Source of the DNA: an uncultured Aeromonadales bacterium
Lineage (GTDB): Bacteria; Pseudomonadota; Gammaproteobacteria; Enterobacterales; Succinivibrionaceae
Assembly: GCA_902776275.1 (NCBI GenBank)
Contig: CACYPI010000008.1
Span: 1 to 52,409 of the forward strand
Direction of reading: 5' to 3'
DNA: 52,409 bases
In this document: positions 33,507 through 41,687 of the stretch, one piece after another
Layout of the letters: every line of letters starts with the position of its first letter
Numbering within the stretch: the first letter of the stretch is position 1
Notes under the pieces: generated by a model
The model's input: only the letters and a program-made list of their open reading frames with translations
The model's database searches: none
Told to the model about the DNA's origin: nothing
Program-made: the position numbers and the translations under genes

Positions 33507-34409
33507 ATGCCACAAGACATGTTTCCACTCGAGCGCCTCGATGACATCAAGAAGCGCCCCCAGGACTTCAGACTCCTCGAGCGCATCCCGCTCACGGTGT
33601 CAGGCATGGAGAAGCACTTCCCGCTCGAGCTGGTGCCGCCCATCGAGGGCGAGAGGATCCACCACGCGGTGTTCCTCGACACCGAGACCACCGGGCTCAA
33701 GTGCGGCGAGGACAAGATCATCGAGCTGGGCATGGTGCGCTGCACCTACTCCTTCGACCGCAAGATCCTGCTCTCAATAGACAGCTTCTACGACGAGTTC
33801 GAGGATCCCAAGCGCCCGATCCCCTTTGAGATCCAAAGCCTCACCCACATCACCGACGAGATGGTGGCCGGGCAGTCCTTCAACGAGGATCGCGTCAACG
33901 CCATGCTCGCAGGCCGCCCCCTCGTCATCGCCCACAACGCCTCGTTCGACCGGCCGTTCTTCGACCGCCGCTTCCCCGTGCTCTCAGATCTCTCCTGGGC
34001 CTGCTCGATAAAGGACATCCAGTGGGATGCCCTAGGCAGCGGGCATGGAGCGAAGCTTGAGTACCTCAACATGTCCCGCGGCTGGTTCTACGAGGCGCAC
34101 CGCGCCTACGTGGACACCCTCGCGCTCATCTGGCTCATGCACATCGAGCCCGAGGCCTTCTCGATGCTCATCGAGAGCGCGCTGCGCAAGTCCTACCGCG
34201 TCACCGCGGTGGGCAGCCCCTTTGACATCAAGGATCAGCTCAAGGAGATGGGCTACCGCTTCAATGGCGCGAACCACGCCTGGAGCATCACAGTTGGCTC
34301 GAAAGAGGAGGCTGAGAAGCAGATCGCCTCGCTCCAGTCCCTGTACAATGCATCCGAGGCCACGGTCGATGTGCTGACGGCCAAAACCCGCTACAAGTTC
34401 CAGAGGTAA
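33507..34409 (+). CDS. DEDDh 3'-5' exonuclease (DnaQ-like)
   Basis: A 300-residue protein with a complete RNase T/DnaQ exonuclease domain: ExoI FLDTETTGL (Asp58, Glu60), ExoII IAHNASFD near residue 140, ExoIII His-x4-Asp in HRAYVDTLAL near 200. These carry the DEDDh metal ligands. The last 75 residues form a separate small domain (after YRVTAVGSPFD) of unknown type. Relatives act in DNA repair or proofreading. The mscL gene follows 3 nt after its stop, so the two are one operon. ATG at 33507, with AGGTAG upstream. Confidence 0.85.
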   Translation: MPQDMFPLERLDDIKKRPQDFRLLERIPLTVSGMEKHFPLELVPPIEGERIHHAVFLDTETTGLKCGEDKIIELGMVRCTYSFDRKILLSIDSFYDEFEDPKRPIPFEIQSLTHITDEMVAGQSFNEDRVNAMLAGRPLVIAHNASFDRPFFDRRFPVLSDLSWACSIKDIQWDALGSGHGAKLEYLNMSRGWFYEAHRAYVDTLALIWLMHIEPEAFSMLIESALRKSYRVTAVGSPFDIKDQLKEMGYRFNGANHAWSITVGSKEEAEKQIASLQSLYNASEATVDVLTAKTRYKFQR

Positions 34410-34412
34410 TCC

Positions 34413-34871
34413 ATGAACATTGAAGACAAGGTCAAGGGCGTGGCCGGCAAGGGCACCTCGTTCTTAAAGGAATTCCGCGACTTCGCGATGAAGGGCAACG
34501 TCATCGACATGGCTGTCGGTGTCGTCATCGGAACCGCGTTTGGCAAGATAGTCTCCTCGCTGGTCTCCGACATCATCATGCCTCTGGTGGGCGTGCTCGT
34601 CGGCAGCGTCGACTTCAAGGATCTAGGGATCACGCTCCAGGAGAAGACCGCCGATCATGATGCCATCGTGCTCGGCTACGGCGCCTTCATCCAGACCGTG
34701 CTCGACTTCATCATCATCGCGTTCGCCATCTTCCTGACCATCAAGGTGCTCGCCCGCGTCAAGAACGCGGTCATCGCCGAGAAGGCCGCCGAGCCCGCTC
34801 CGGTTGACGAGAAGGCCGAGCTCCTCAAGGAGATCCGCGATCTGCTCAAAAAGCAGGGCGAAGGCAAGTAA
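34413..34871 (+). CDS. mscL: MscL, large-conductance mechanosensitive channel
   Basis: A 152-residue inner-membrane channel that opens at high membrane tension to release solutes on hypo-osmotic shock. The N-terminal [20 protein letters not shown] and [19 protein letters not shown] are the signature of the family. Two membrane segments (about residues 30-60 and 90-115) and a charged C-terminal helix ([12 protein letters not shown]) agree. It begins 3 nt after the exonuclease stop, with AGAGG at the junction. Confidence 0.95.
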   Translation: MNIEDKVKGVAGKGTSFLKEFRDFAMKGNVIDMAVGVVIGTAFGKIVSSLVSDIIMPLVGVLVGSVDFKDLGITLQEKTADHDAIVLGYGAFIQTVLDFIIIAFAIFLTIKVLARVKNAVIAEKAAEPAPVDEKAELLKEIRDLLKKQGEGK

Positions 34872-34974
34872 GCATCTTCCTCGCTGTCAGCCGGGCCATT
34901 TATGTTGCAACTGCTGCAATGGATGCAACACAATGCCAGCCCCTTCACCTGAGCGCCTTTGCGAGGATCCCCTG

Positions 34975-36423
34975 ATGCGCTGCAAGAAATGCGGTTCGAA
35001 AGCCCCTGAAGGCGCGCTGTTCTGCCCAAGGTGCGGCACGCCGCTTTCAGGCAGGGCAAGGCTCAAGCGGGCCTTGCCCGCCATCCTCTCAACAGCTTCC
35101 CTCGCTGTCGCCTGCGCAGCGATCATCATCGCGCTGCGCTCTCCCCAGGCTGATAACAAGACATCTCCTGCCGCAGGATCTGCGTCTGCCGCGTCAGCAG
35201 GATCCGCATCGCCCAACGCCCAGAGGAGCGCGGCCAAGCCACAGCCTGAGATGGCGCCTGCGATCGTGCCCAAGCATGAGGGCAATGCCCACGCTGGCAG
35301 CGCAGGAGATGCAACCTCTGCGACAGAGGGGGCGTCAGCCTCTGGGACAGGGGCAGATCCAAACCTTTTCAAAGGGAGCATCGACAAGATCAAGGACGCG
35401 GCAAGGCTGCACGCGTTCCTCAAAGAACATGCCGGGCAGGCGGTGAGGCTTGATCTGAGCTACGCGCCCAATTACCTCAATGCGGAGCTTGCCGACGACC
35501 GCAACGCCGACTTCATAAAGCCCACCCCAGCCGCCCTATGCAGCTGGGTTCCTGTCTCCTACAACGAGTACGGCACGCCGTCAAAACTCGACCTGCATTG
35601 CTTCGCGGGCTATGGCTACAAGCCGGCCGCGCCATCCCGCGTTGATCCCAAGTTGAGAGTCGACATCGCAAGGATGTTCAAGAGCGTGGCCGGGACGAGC
35701 GGGATCGCATTTGACGACGAGTGGTTCAGTGACTGGGACAACCGGAGCATGATCCTGGACTTCCCCTTCTTCGACCCAGCTGCGATGAAGCACGCAGGAC
35801 ACGGCTTGGTGCGGGGCAGGACAACGCATTTCTTCGGGCCGGCGCTCAACTTCAGCGCCACCGGGCAGATGAACCTCGAGTTCAAGAAAGGTGATGGCAA
35901 CGCCACTGCGTCAATAAATGGCGGATCGCTGCTCTTCCTCATGAACAAGCGCAAGCTCCCCTTCGACTTCTGCCGCTACAAGGACCGCAAGACCGTCGAC
36001 ATCGGCTTCTTCGTGATAAGCGACCCAAGCGAGCGCACCGACTGCGTGTTAAACGACATGGCCTACGAGCGCCTCGCGCCAGAATCATTCCGCGTCAGCA
36101 TCCCGAAGTGCCCCGAGGGGGCATCTGACAAGTGCGGCTGGACATTCGAGGCGGCGACCGGCGGCAAGATAGCTGAAGACCAGAACGTGCATATCCGGGG
36201 TTCCTTCCGCGTCGCGCCCAAGGCCAAGGGAGCGAGCCTGGAAACGCTAGAAGCAGAATCCCCGCTCATCGAAGGGCGAGTCAGCGTCACCTGCGCATGG
36301 CTCAACTGCAGGACGAGGACCTATCCAATAGAGCAGTTCGATCTCCTGCCGGACAACGGTGATGAAAAGGCTGAAAGCGCCGATGCAGGAGGCAAGGAAA
36401 GCGGCAGCTCGAAGGCCAAGTGA
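34975..36423 (+). CDS. Zinc-ribbon, single-pass membrane protein with extracytoplasmic region
   Basis: A 482-residue protein: an N-terminal zinc ribbon, Cys-Lys-Lys-Cys-Gly at 3-7 and CPRCG 15 residues later, a membrane segment near residues 35-55, a Ser/Ala-rich linker and a long globular exterior region ending in a Cys-Gly-Trp segment and an Ala/Lys-rich tail. The zinc-ribbon plus TM plan resembles the TcaA/YvbJ style, but the exterior domain is not recognised. I use the ATG at 34975 (GAGGAT 8 nt upstream); an ATG at 34933 is possible. It follows mscL by 103 nt. Confidence 0.65.
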   Translation: MRCKKCGSKAPEGALFCPRCGTPLSGRARLKRALPAILSTASLAVACAAIIIALRSPQADNKTSPAAGSASAASAGSASPNAQRSAAKPQPEMAPAIVPKHEGNAHAGSAGDATSATEGASASGTGADPNLFKGSIDKIKDAARLHAFLKEHAGQAVRLDLSYAPNYLNAELADDRNADFIKPTPAALCSWVPVSYNEYGTPSKLDLHCFAGYGYKPAAPSRVDPKLRVDIARMFKSVAGTSGIAFDDEWFSDWDNRSMILDFPFFDPAAMKHAGHGLVRGRTTHFFGPALNFSATGQMNLEFKKGDGNATASINGGSLLFLMNKRKLPFDFCRYKDRKTVDIGFFVISDPSERTDCVLNDMAYERLAPESFRVSIPKCPEGASDKCGWTFEAATGGKIAEDQNVHIRGSFRVAPKAKGASLETLEAESPLIEGRVSVTCAWLNCRTRTYPIEQFDLLPDNGDEKAESADAGGKESGSSKAK

Positions 36424-36440
36424 TCTTCTGCTTGAAGAAT

Positions 36441-36462
36441 GCCTGCCCCACAGCGGGCAGGC
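36441..36462. terminator. Bidirectional hairpin between converging genes
   Basis: A perfect 8 bp stem GCCTGCCC/GGGCAGGC with a 6 nt loop between the zinc-ribbon gene (stop at 36423, plus strand) and the MIF-like gene (stop at 36526, minus strand). No strong T run on either side. Confidence 0.5.
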
Positions 36463-36525
36463 CACATATGGAATTAGGAAAGCGGTTGGCCGGAATGGCA
36501 GGATGATGCTCCCGCCCCGGTGTTC

Positions 36526-36870
36526 TCAGAACAAGCTTCCCTGCCAGCCCCAGAGGCTGATCCCTTCAAAAGAGATGTAGATCCCGGCAGGATCGAGTCC
36601 AAGTTTCGAGGCGAGGAACTCCGTAGCCTTGGCCGCGAATGATTCCGCGGCGTTTCTCGAGATGCTGCCGAAGGAGCGCACGTGGATGTACGCGCCTTGT
36701 TCTAGCTTCTTGCCGCCCATCCAGAGGCTCGCCCCATCCTGCACCTGGACCATCACGTACATGGCAGGCTTGCCTAGGGCGGACGCTGCCGCTTGTGTCA
36801 GCGCCTCGTGCACCAGCGCATCCTGAGACTCGTCAAGCTTCACGCTTATCCTTGCATCGACCATCGGCAT
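36526..36870 (-). CDS. MIF-like tautomerase (macrophage migration inhibitory factor family)
   Basis: A 114-residue protein, the length of vertebrate MIF (115). After Met removal, Pro would be residue 1, the catalytic base of the tautomerase superfamily. Blocks match MIF throughout: YVMVQVQDGASLWMGG in place of the human YIAVHVVPDQLMAFGG, HVRSFGSIS in place of HSIGKIG, GIYISFEGISLWGWQGSLF in place of the human terminal [20 protein letters not shown]. The family fold is a trimer with phenylpyruvate tautomerase activity. The physiological role in bacteria is unclear. Divergent from gltS across a 213 bp gap. Start ATG at 36870, with GAGGAG upstream. Confidence 0.83.
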   Translation of the reverse strand: MPMVDARISVKLDESQDALVHEALTQAAASALGKPAMYVMVQVQDGASLWMGGKKLEQGAYIHVRSFGSISRNAAESFAAKATEFLASKLGLDPAGIYISFEGISLWGWQGSLF

Positions 36871-37083
36871 AGAAATACTCCTCGCGCTCGCGCGCTATCA
36901 GATTTTTTTCACAGGATATCAGACCTCATGGCGCATATGAACGCATGCATTTCCGCCAGCGTGCTGAAATGAAAAGAATTTTAATGTCTCATCTGTTAAA
37001 CTGTCTTTTTCGTAAACCTTTTGCAAAGATCCTGTCAAGCATCGCACCCTTTGCGTGCGCGGATGCGGCATAACGGAGAGACC

Positions 37084-38301
37084 ATGGACGAGACCGCGAT
37101 GATGTTCACCTACGACTGCAACATGACAGTCACGCTCGCCCTCGCTGCGCTGCTCCTGATCCTAGGCCACGTCATCAAGCGCTTCGTGCCGCTTTTGAGG
37201 AAGTTCTTCATCCCCGCTCCGGTCATCGGCGGGATCATCTTTTCAGTCCTGACGCTCATCGGCCACCAGACCCACACCTTCAGCTTCTCCTTCGACTCCT
37301 CGCTCAAGGATCTGCTGATGACCGCGTTCTTCACGTCTGTTGGATTCACCGCTAGCTTCAAGATGCTCGTCAAGGGCGGTGTTGCGGTTGCGGTATTCCT
37401 GGCAACCGCCGTGCTTTTCATCTGCGTGCAGAACTTCATCGGCATCGGGCTTGCCAATGCCTTCTCGCTCAACCCGCTCATCGGACTTGCCACAGGCTCG
37501 ATCCCGCTTTCAGGCGGGCATGGCACTTCTGCCGCGTTTGGACCGCTGCTTGAGCAGAACGGGCTCAACGCCGGGCTCTCGATCGCAATCGCATCGGCAA
37601 CCTTTGGCTTGGTCGCAGGCTCGATGCTCGGCGGCCCGATCGGAAAGAGATTGTTAAGCCGCTACAAGCTGCATCCGGCATCTGCAAGCTCGGATGCCCA
37701 GTACACTGACTCCGACACCGCGCTCGACGCGGTCAAGACCGTAAAGGAGAACACTCTGTTCTCAGCCTGCGCCTGGCTGATCCTCGCCATGGGGGCAGGG
37801 TACTTCGTCAACGTATTCATGCAGAGCCACGGCATCATCCTCCCCGCCTACCTCATGCCGATGCTGGTCGCCTGCGTGTTCCGCAACTACTGCGATCTCA
37901 CCCACACCGACATTCCGCTGCACACCATCAGCATGCTCGGCAGCCTGGGGCTGCAGTTCTTCCTGGCGATGGCGCTCATGACCATGAGGCTGTGGGAGCT
38001 TGCCGATCTGGCTATTCCCCTCATCACCATCCTGCTGGTGCAGACCGTTGCGATGGGACTTTACGCCTACTTCGTAACCTTCAAGGTGATGGGCGGCGAC
38101 TACGATGCTGCTGTCATAGCAGTAGGGCACTGCGGCTTTGGCCTGGGCGCAACGCCCAACGCCATGGCGAACATGGACACCTTCACCGGAGCAAACGGGG
38201 AGTCGCCGAAAGCGTTCTTCGTGGTGCCGCTGGTAGGGTCGCTCTTCATAGACTTCTTCAACGCGCTCATAATCACGACTTTCATGCAGTTTGTGGTCTG
38301 A
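37084..38301 (+). CDS. gltS: GltS, sodium/glutamate symporter
   Basis: A 405-residue Na+-dependent glutamate transporter, the length of E. coli GltS (401). Family blocks: FIPAPVIGGIIF near residue 45, TGSIPLSGGHGTSAAFG near 140-156 and VGHCGFGLGATPNAMANM near 345-362, the two inverted-repeat hairpin motifs with GGHGT and GLGATP. About ten membrane segments. The start is the ATG at 37084 with GGAGAGACC directly upstream. A diverged fragment of a second gltS lies just downstream. Confidence 0.93.
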   Translation: MDETAMMFTYDCNMTVTLALAALLLILGHVIKRFVPLLRKFFIPAPVIGGIIFSVLTLIGHQTHTFSFSFDSSLKDLLMTAFFTSVGFTASFKMLVKGGVAVAVFLATAVLFICVQNFIGIGLANAFSLNPLIGLATGSIPLSGGHGTSAAFGPLLEQNGLNAGLSIAIASATFGLVAGSMLGGPIGKRLLSRYKLHPASASSDAQYTDSDTALDAVKTVKENTLFSACAWLILAMGAGYFVNVFMQSHGIILPAYLMPMLVACVFRNYCDLTHTDIPLHTISMLGSLGLQFFLAMALMTMRLWELADLAIPLITILLVQTVAMGLYAYFVTFKVMGGDYDAAVIAVGHCGFGLGATPNAMANMDTFTGANGESPKAFFVVPLVGSLFIDFFNALIITTFMQFVV

Positions 38302-38440
38302 TCAAAACCTTCCAAGCTCAAAAGCCACATGTCTAGCTGCAGACTGAAGGCGGCTGGTAGATGCTTTGATCAGAGAAAAGCCTGTGCAACTCATTGGCCA
38401 AGGTAAAGCCGTTAGGCAAGAATACAAAAAACATGTACTC

Positions 38441-38563
38441 CAATTCACCGGAGCTAACGGCGAGCCTCCCAAGGCTTTCTTCGTAGTGCCGCTGGTTGGA
38501 TCACTGTTTATAGGTTTCATCTACGCCATAATCATCATGACGTTCATGCAGTTTGAGGTTTGA
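38441..38563 (+). pseudogene. Fragment of a second gltS (C-terminal 40 codons)
   Basis: The stretch translates as FTGANGEPPKAFFVVPLVGS followed by LFIGFIYAIIIMTFMQFEV and a stop, closely matching the last 40 residues of the GltS at 37,084 (FTGANGESPKAFFVVPLVGS onward). Many silent and replacement differences show it is not a fresh duplication but the remnant of a paralogous gltS, or a transferred allele. The DNA before it (38,302-38,440) is not recognisably gltS. The AT-rich island begins immediately after it. Confidence 0.85.
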
Positions 38564-38732
38564 GTAACACCAACGTAATTTATTACCACCCATTGCACAA
38601 AACAAAAAGTCAACTCAAAACACAATCCTCTCAATTAATGAAGATTGAAGTTTTAAATTAAAAAGTTACCATACATATAATGACTTTTAAACGTCATTCT
38701 TTGTATAACGATATAAAGTAAAAGAAAACTAT

Positions 38733-39143
38733 ATGAAAAATTCATATTTTGTATACCATTTCTATTTGCTGTATTATTAACATCAATCTGTTACAGTAAC
38801 GAATATAATATAGCTACCAAAAAAATATTATTTTTGGGAGGGCCGGCAGATTCAAGTTCAATACTTTTTATCGACCCGGCAACAATAAAAAAGCAAAAAA
38901 AATATCGTAATGGCATGGACAACCTAGTTTTTTGTAGAGCCAGAATATGACAATATACGGACATTGTATGCTGTAAAGTGTAAGGATGGTCAAGCTTCTT
39001 TATTGCAGCAAAATATTTATAAAAACGGTTATCCTATAAAATCACAGAAATTTGAATCTAACTGGAATTATGTAGCACCCGAAACAAGAGGTGGAACAAT
39101 TTTAGGAACTTTATGCGGAACTGAGAAAAAAAATGATTTTTAA
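38733..39143 (+). pseudogene. Broken small secreted-protein gene, possibly surface-adhesin E-like
   Basis: A coding remnant in AT-rich DNA, recoverable only by joining frames. The ATG at 38733 begins a hydrophobic leader (frame change within it), then a frame giving SSSILFIDPATIKKQKKYRN, a shift near 38,915 and a TAG codon within the next ~15 bases, then an open stretch YDNIRTLYAVKCKDGQASLL ... WNYVAPETRGG and a terminal Leu-Cys-Gly before TAA at 39141. The pattern (ID..TI, two Cys, W.YV.P...G) resembles the small surface-adhesin E type proteins, an identification of low certainty. At least two frame changes and one stop make it dead. Confidence 0.5.
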
Positions 39144-39781
39144 AGCGCCAGAGGACAAAGAAACTTTCAGGGAATTTATTTTAGAATATTTACAATATCA
39201 TTAGTTCTATTTTCCGGACAAACATCGTGCTGTTTTAGCCCTGGCAACCGCTTGTTAGTCAATGCTTGAATCAGTTTTCTTGACATATTTTGCTTGGAAA
39301 CTAGAGTCATACAATGCTCCACGCAACAAGTGCGCCGATCGGCGCCCCTGCTCATGGAACTCCCGCACAAGTCACTTAGGTCTCTTCAAAGTTCTGCCAT
39401 CCTGCCACTTGGGCGCCTATTCACTCAATAATGCACTGAGATTGCCTGTAGCCAAGAACCGCAGAAGCGTGCCGCAATCAAGTAAGGCTTCAGTACGAGG
39501 ATTGGATCTGAGTTGCAGTAAAACGCATCCTGTCCACAAATTTCGTGATCGGCTCAAAGAAAATAGTTAGAAATCAGATATATCTCATAATCCGGAGCAG
39601 TTCAAAGACCTGCGCAATTCCCTGTTTTAAGCTATAAAGCAATTTCAAAAAAACTAAATACTAAATTAAAAAATCTATCTTTAAGTAAATTAGATAACAT
39701 CTACCTCTTATAAAGATAAGAGGCGTCTCAATTTAACTACAATTAAAAAATAAGAATAAATAGCAAAGATCATAGCAAAGA
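39144..39781. other. AT-rich intergenic region, no gene supported
   Basis: About 640 bp between the broken secreted-protein gene and the restriction gene. A 102-codon frame at 39,262-39,570 has no ribosome site and odd composition. The middle part (39,300-39,560) is richer in GC than its flanks, so it may be an unrecognised insertion or gene remnant. Confidence 0.4.
39704..39723 (-). terminator. Hairpin after the restriction genes
   Basis: A perfect 8 bp stem CCTCTTAT/ATAAGAGG with a 4 nt loop, 59 nt past the HNH gene stop on the minus strand. The sequence beyond (TAGATGTTATC) is AT-rich without a clean T run. Confidence 0.45.
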
Positions 39782-40489
39782 TCACTTTACGTATTTATGA
39801 ATTAAGTCTTTTATCGTTTTTTGTGCATTTTCTGGACCTGCCAATTCTATTAGTTTATTATAATCTTCTACTTCATTGCCAGTAAAAATAATAGACACGA
39901 TCTTTTCTTGTTTGCCAGCAACATGATCATAATTTTCAGGATAAGCCCAAAAACAATGCATACAAAAACTTACGTCTTTGCCTACCCAGTTAGAACAGTG
40001 TTCACAGGTCCATGATTTAGCTCGATTAGCAGACGGACATAACAACATAAAAGAAGAAATGTCCTTTTCATCATGTTCGCCACCAATTTCATATGGGACT
40101 CTATGATCTACCTGCAGAACAGATGGATTCATTGTTTCTAAATAAATAAAACATTTTGGACCATATTTTTCAATCAAAGCTTTTTTCAAGGCTTTAGATA
40201 AAACGGTCCTGCCCGAAGATTTTGCCATCGGGTTAAAATCTTTAGGATCCCCAAACTTGTAGGCGGCGATTTTTTTTCCAGTTGAGCTTTTGACTCTATA
40301 AGTGATTAAAGGAATACCTAGTTCTCTTACATCTCGAGCACAACGAGGTGGATGATCATAGCCATATTCGTTCTCTAATTCTTCTGAGGTAATATATCCA
40401 TGTTTAAGAATATGTTGAATTACCGTTCTGGGACGTTTAGATTTGATTGAATTAAGATAGTTCAAAAATTTTTCTGGAAACTCATTCAT
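39782..40489 (-). CDS. HNH-type restriction endonuclease with zinc ribbon
   Basis: A 235-residue nuclease. The N-terminal 80 residues look like a winged-helix DNA reader (TVIQHILKHGYITSEELENE), the centre holds an HNH/beta-beta-alpha-metal motif: VDHRVP with Asp128 and His129, GG at 136-137, and LCPSANRAKS with Asn155. Cys162/Cys165 and Cys176/Cys179 form a C-terminal zinc ribbon. It overlaps the methyltransferase by 4 nt (ATGA), so the two form a type II restriction-modification operon. The recognition sequence cannot be read. AT-rich composition marks both as acquired. Confidence 0.82.
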   Translation of the reverse strand: MNEFPEKFLNYLNSIKSKRPRTVIQHILKHGYITSEELENEYGYDHPPRCARDVRELGIPLITYRVKSSTGKKIAAYKFGDPKDFNPMAKSSGRTVLSKALKKALIEKYGPKCFIYLETMNPSVLQVDHRVPYEIGGEHDEKDISSFMLLCPSANRAKSWTCEHCSNWVGKDVSFCMHCFWAYPENYDHVAGKQEKIVSIIFTGNEVEDYNKLIELAGPENAQKTIKDLIHKYVK

Positions 40490-41397
40490 GCAATAGCTCC
40501 TTTATATAAAGTTGGCTGTTCTAACAAATGACTAAAATGAGGTACTAATCCTTTACTTATATAAAGAGCCTCATAGGTAATTGATTTCTTTCCCAGTAAT
40601 AAGGCTTGACTGGACAATCCGGCATTTAACATAATTTTTTTACAGCCCAAACTATCCGGCAAACTTTTTCCATACTCTTTATTACCGCATTCGCCATCAT
40701 AACTAATAATATAATCAATACCTTTCTTGTTTAAGATTTCAAGTGATTCAGAAAAATCTTCAAAATCTATTCCAGAAAAATATCTATTATCTCGTACATT
40801 GGTAACTCCTTGATATGGTGGATCCATATAAATCAGGTCACCTGGATGAGTTATTTCAAATACTTTTTTATAATCTAAAGCAGAAAATTCTGTTTTATTT
40901 TTTAAGAGACTCGAAATTTTAAAAATATTCTTTCTTAAATTTCTAGGATTTGTACCATGTCGACGTTTGTCAGGAGATTGATTAAAGTTACCTTCATTAC
41001 CATATCTAACAGCTCCTTTAACACATCTTGCAATAAGATAAAGAAGGTTTGCTGGGCTTTTCTCCCCTGCATTAAATCTCTCTCTTACAACATAAAAATG
41101 ATTTATATTGTCTATTCCTGGTGAAAATTGTTCATTCCAAACTTTAGTATATTCTTCAAGTAACTTTTCTGGAGTCTCTATTGCTTCTTTTAGAATTTTA
41201 ATTAATGGTTCATTGATATCATTTAAATAATAGCGCTCAGCACGATTTTCACTTGCAACCGCAACCGAAATCGCGGCCATTCCTGAAAAGGGTTCTACAA
41301 GTCTCTTTATATGCTTTGGCATATATTCTAATATCTTAGAGGCTAATTTTCTTTTTGAGCCTTGATATTGCACAATAGTTGGTAGAATTCCGTTCAT
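40486..41397 (-). CDS. D12-class DNA adenine-N6 methyltransferase of a type II R-M system
   Basis: A 303-residue Dam-like methyltransferase. SAM-binding motif VEPFSGMAAIS at 34-44 (the FxG form), an N-terminal QGSKRKLASKIL in the family's conserved position, and catalytic DPPY at 192-195 in YMDPPYQG. The arrangement (FxG motif first, DPPY later, with the target domain between) is the D12/alpha class. The start is the ATG at 41397; a longer frame runs upstream across the end of the inserted element. The nuclease overlaps downstream. The transposable element ends 87 nt upstream of the start, so native promoter sequence may have been displaced. Confidence 0.88.
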   Translation of the reverse strand: MNGILPTIVQYQGSKRKLASKILEYMPKHIKRLVEPFSGMAAISVAVASENRAERYYLNDINEPLIKILKEAIETPEKLLEEYTKVWNEQFSPGIDNINHFYVVRERFNAGEKSPANLLYLIARCVKGAVRYGNEGNFNQSPDKRRHGTNPRNLRKNIFKISSLLKNKTEFSALDYKKVFEITHPGDLIYMDPPYQGVTNVRDNRYFSGIDFEDFSESLEILNKKGIDYIISYDGECGNKEYGKSLPDSLGCKKIMLNAGLSSQALLLGKKSITYEALYISKGLVPHFSHLLEQPTLYKGAIA

Positions 41398-41475
41398 CTT
41401 ACATCTACTCTTTTGTTGTTCGTCTCTGTCTTGCCTATTTGAACAGTATATCAAATATAGCAAAATATCTAACCT

Positions 41476-41484
41476 TATTTTATT
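41476..41484. repeat. Left target-site duplication of the ISAs1-like element
   Basis: TATTTTATT immediately outside the left end. The same nine bases follow the right end at 43,396-43,404. The AT-rich setting makes some chance matching possible. Confidence 0.7.
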
Positions 41485-41591
41485 TACGGCGACCAAACCA
41501 GACCGATCTGGATCACGGTTTTAAGCCGCACGTGTTTTAACAACCATCCCGCAGCGATGCCTGGCGGGCGTTCTTTGAAATCTTGTTCGGA
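41485..41591. repeat. Left inverted end of the element
   Basis: Pairs with 43,291-43,395. The outermost 16 bp and an inner 24 bp block (one mismatch) are nearly identical; the middle is diverged, with small gaps. Confidence 0.85.
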
Positions 41592-41687
41592 AATGTGAGT
41601 GACAGGCGCCCTGGCTGGCTTGGCGTTGCTGACTTGATGTGAATTGGCGGGTTGGGGAGGCTTGGCTCAGGCGTTGCCGCCTTCAGG

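Noticed and set aside
39262..39570. A 102-codon frame in the AT-rich island
   Set aside because: No ribosome site, unusual composition, no recognisable pattern; kept only as unassigned spacer.
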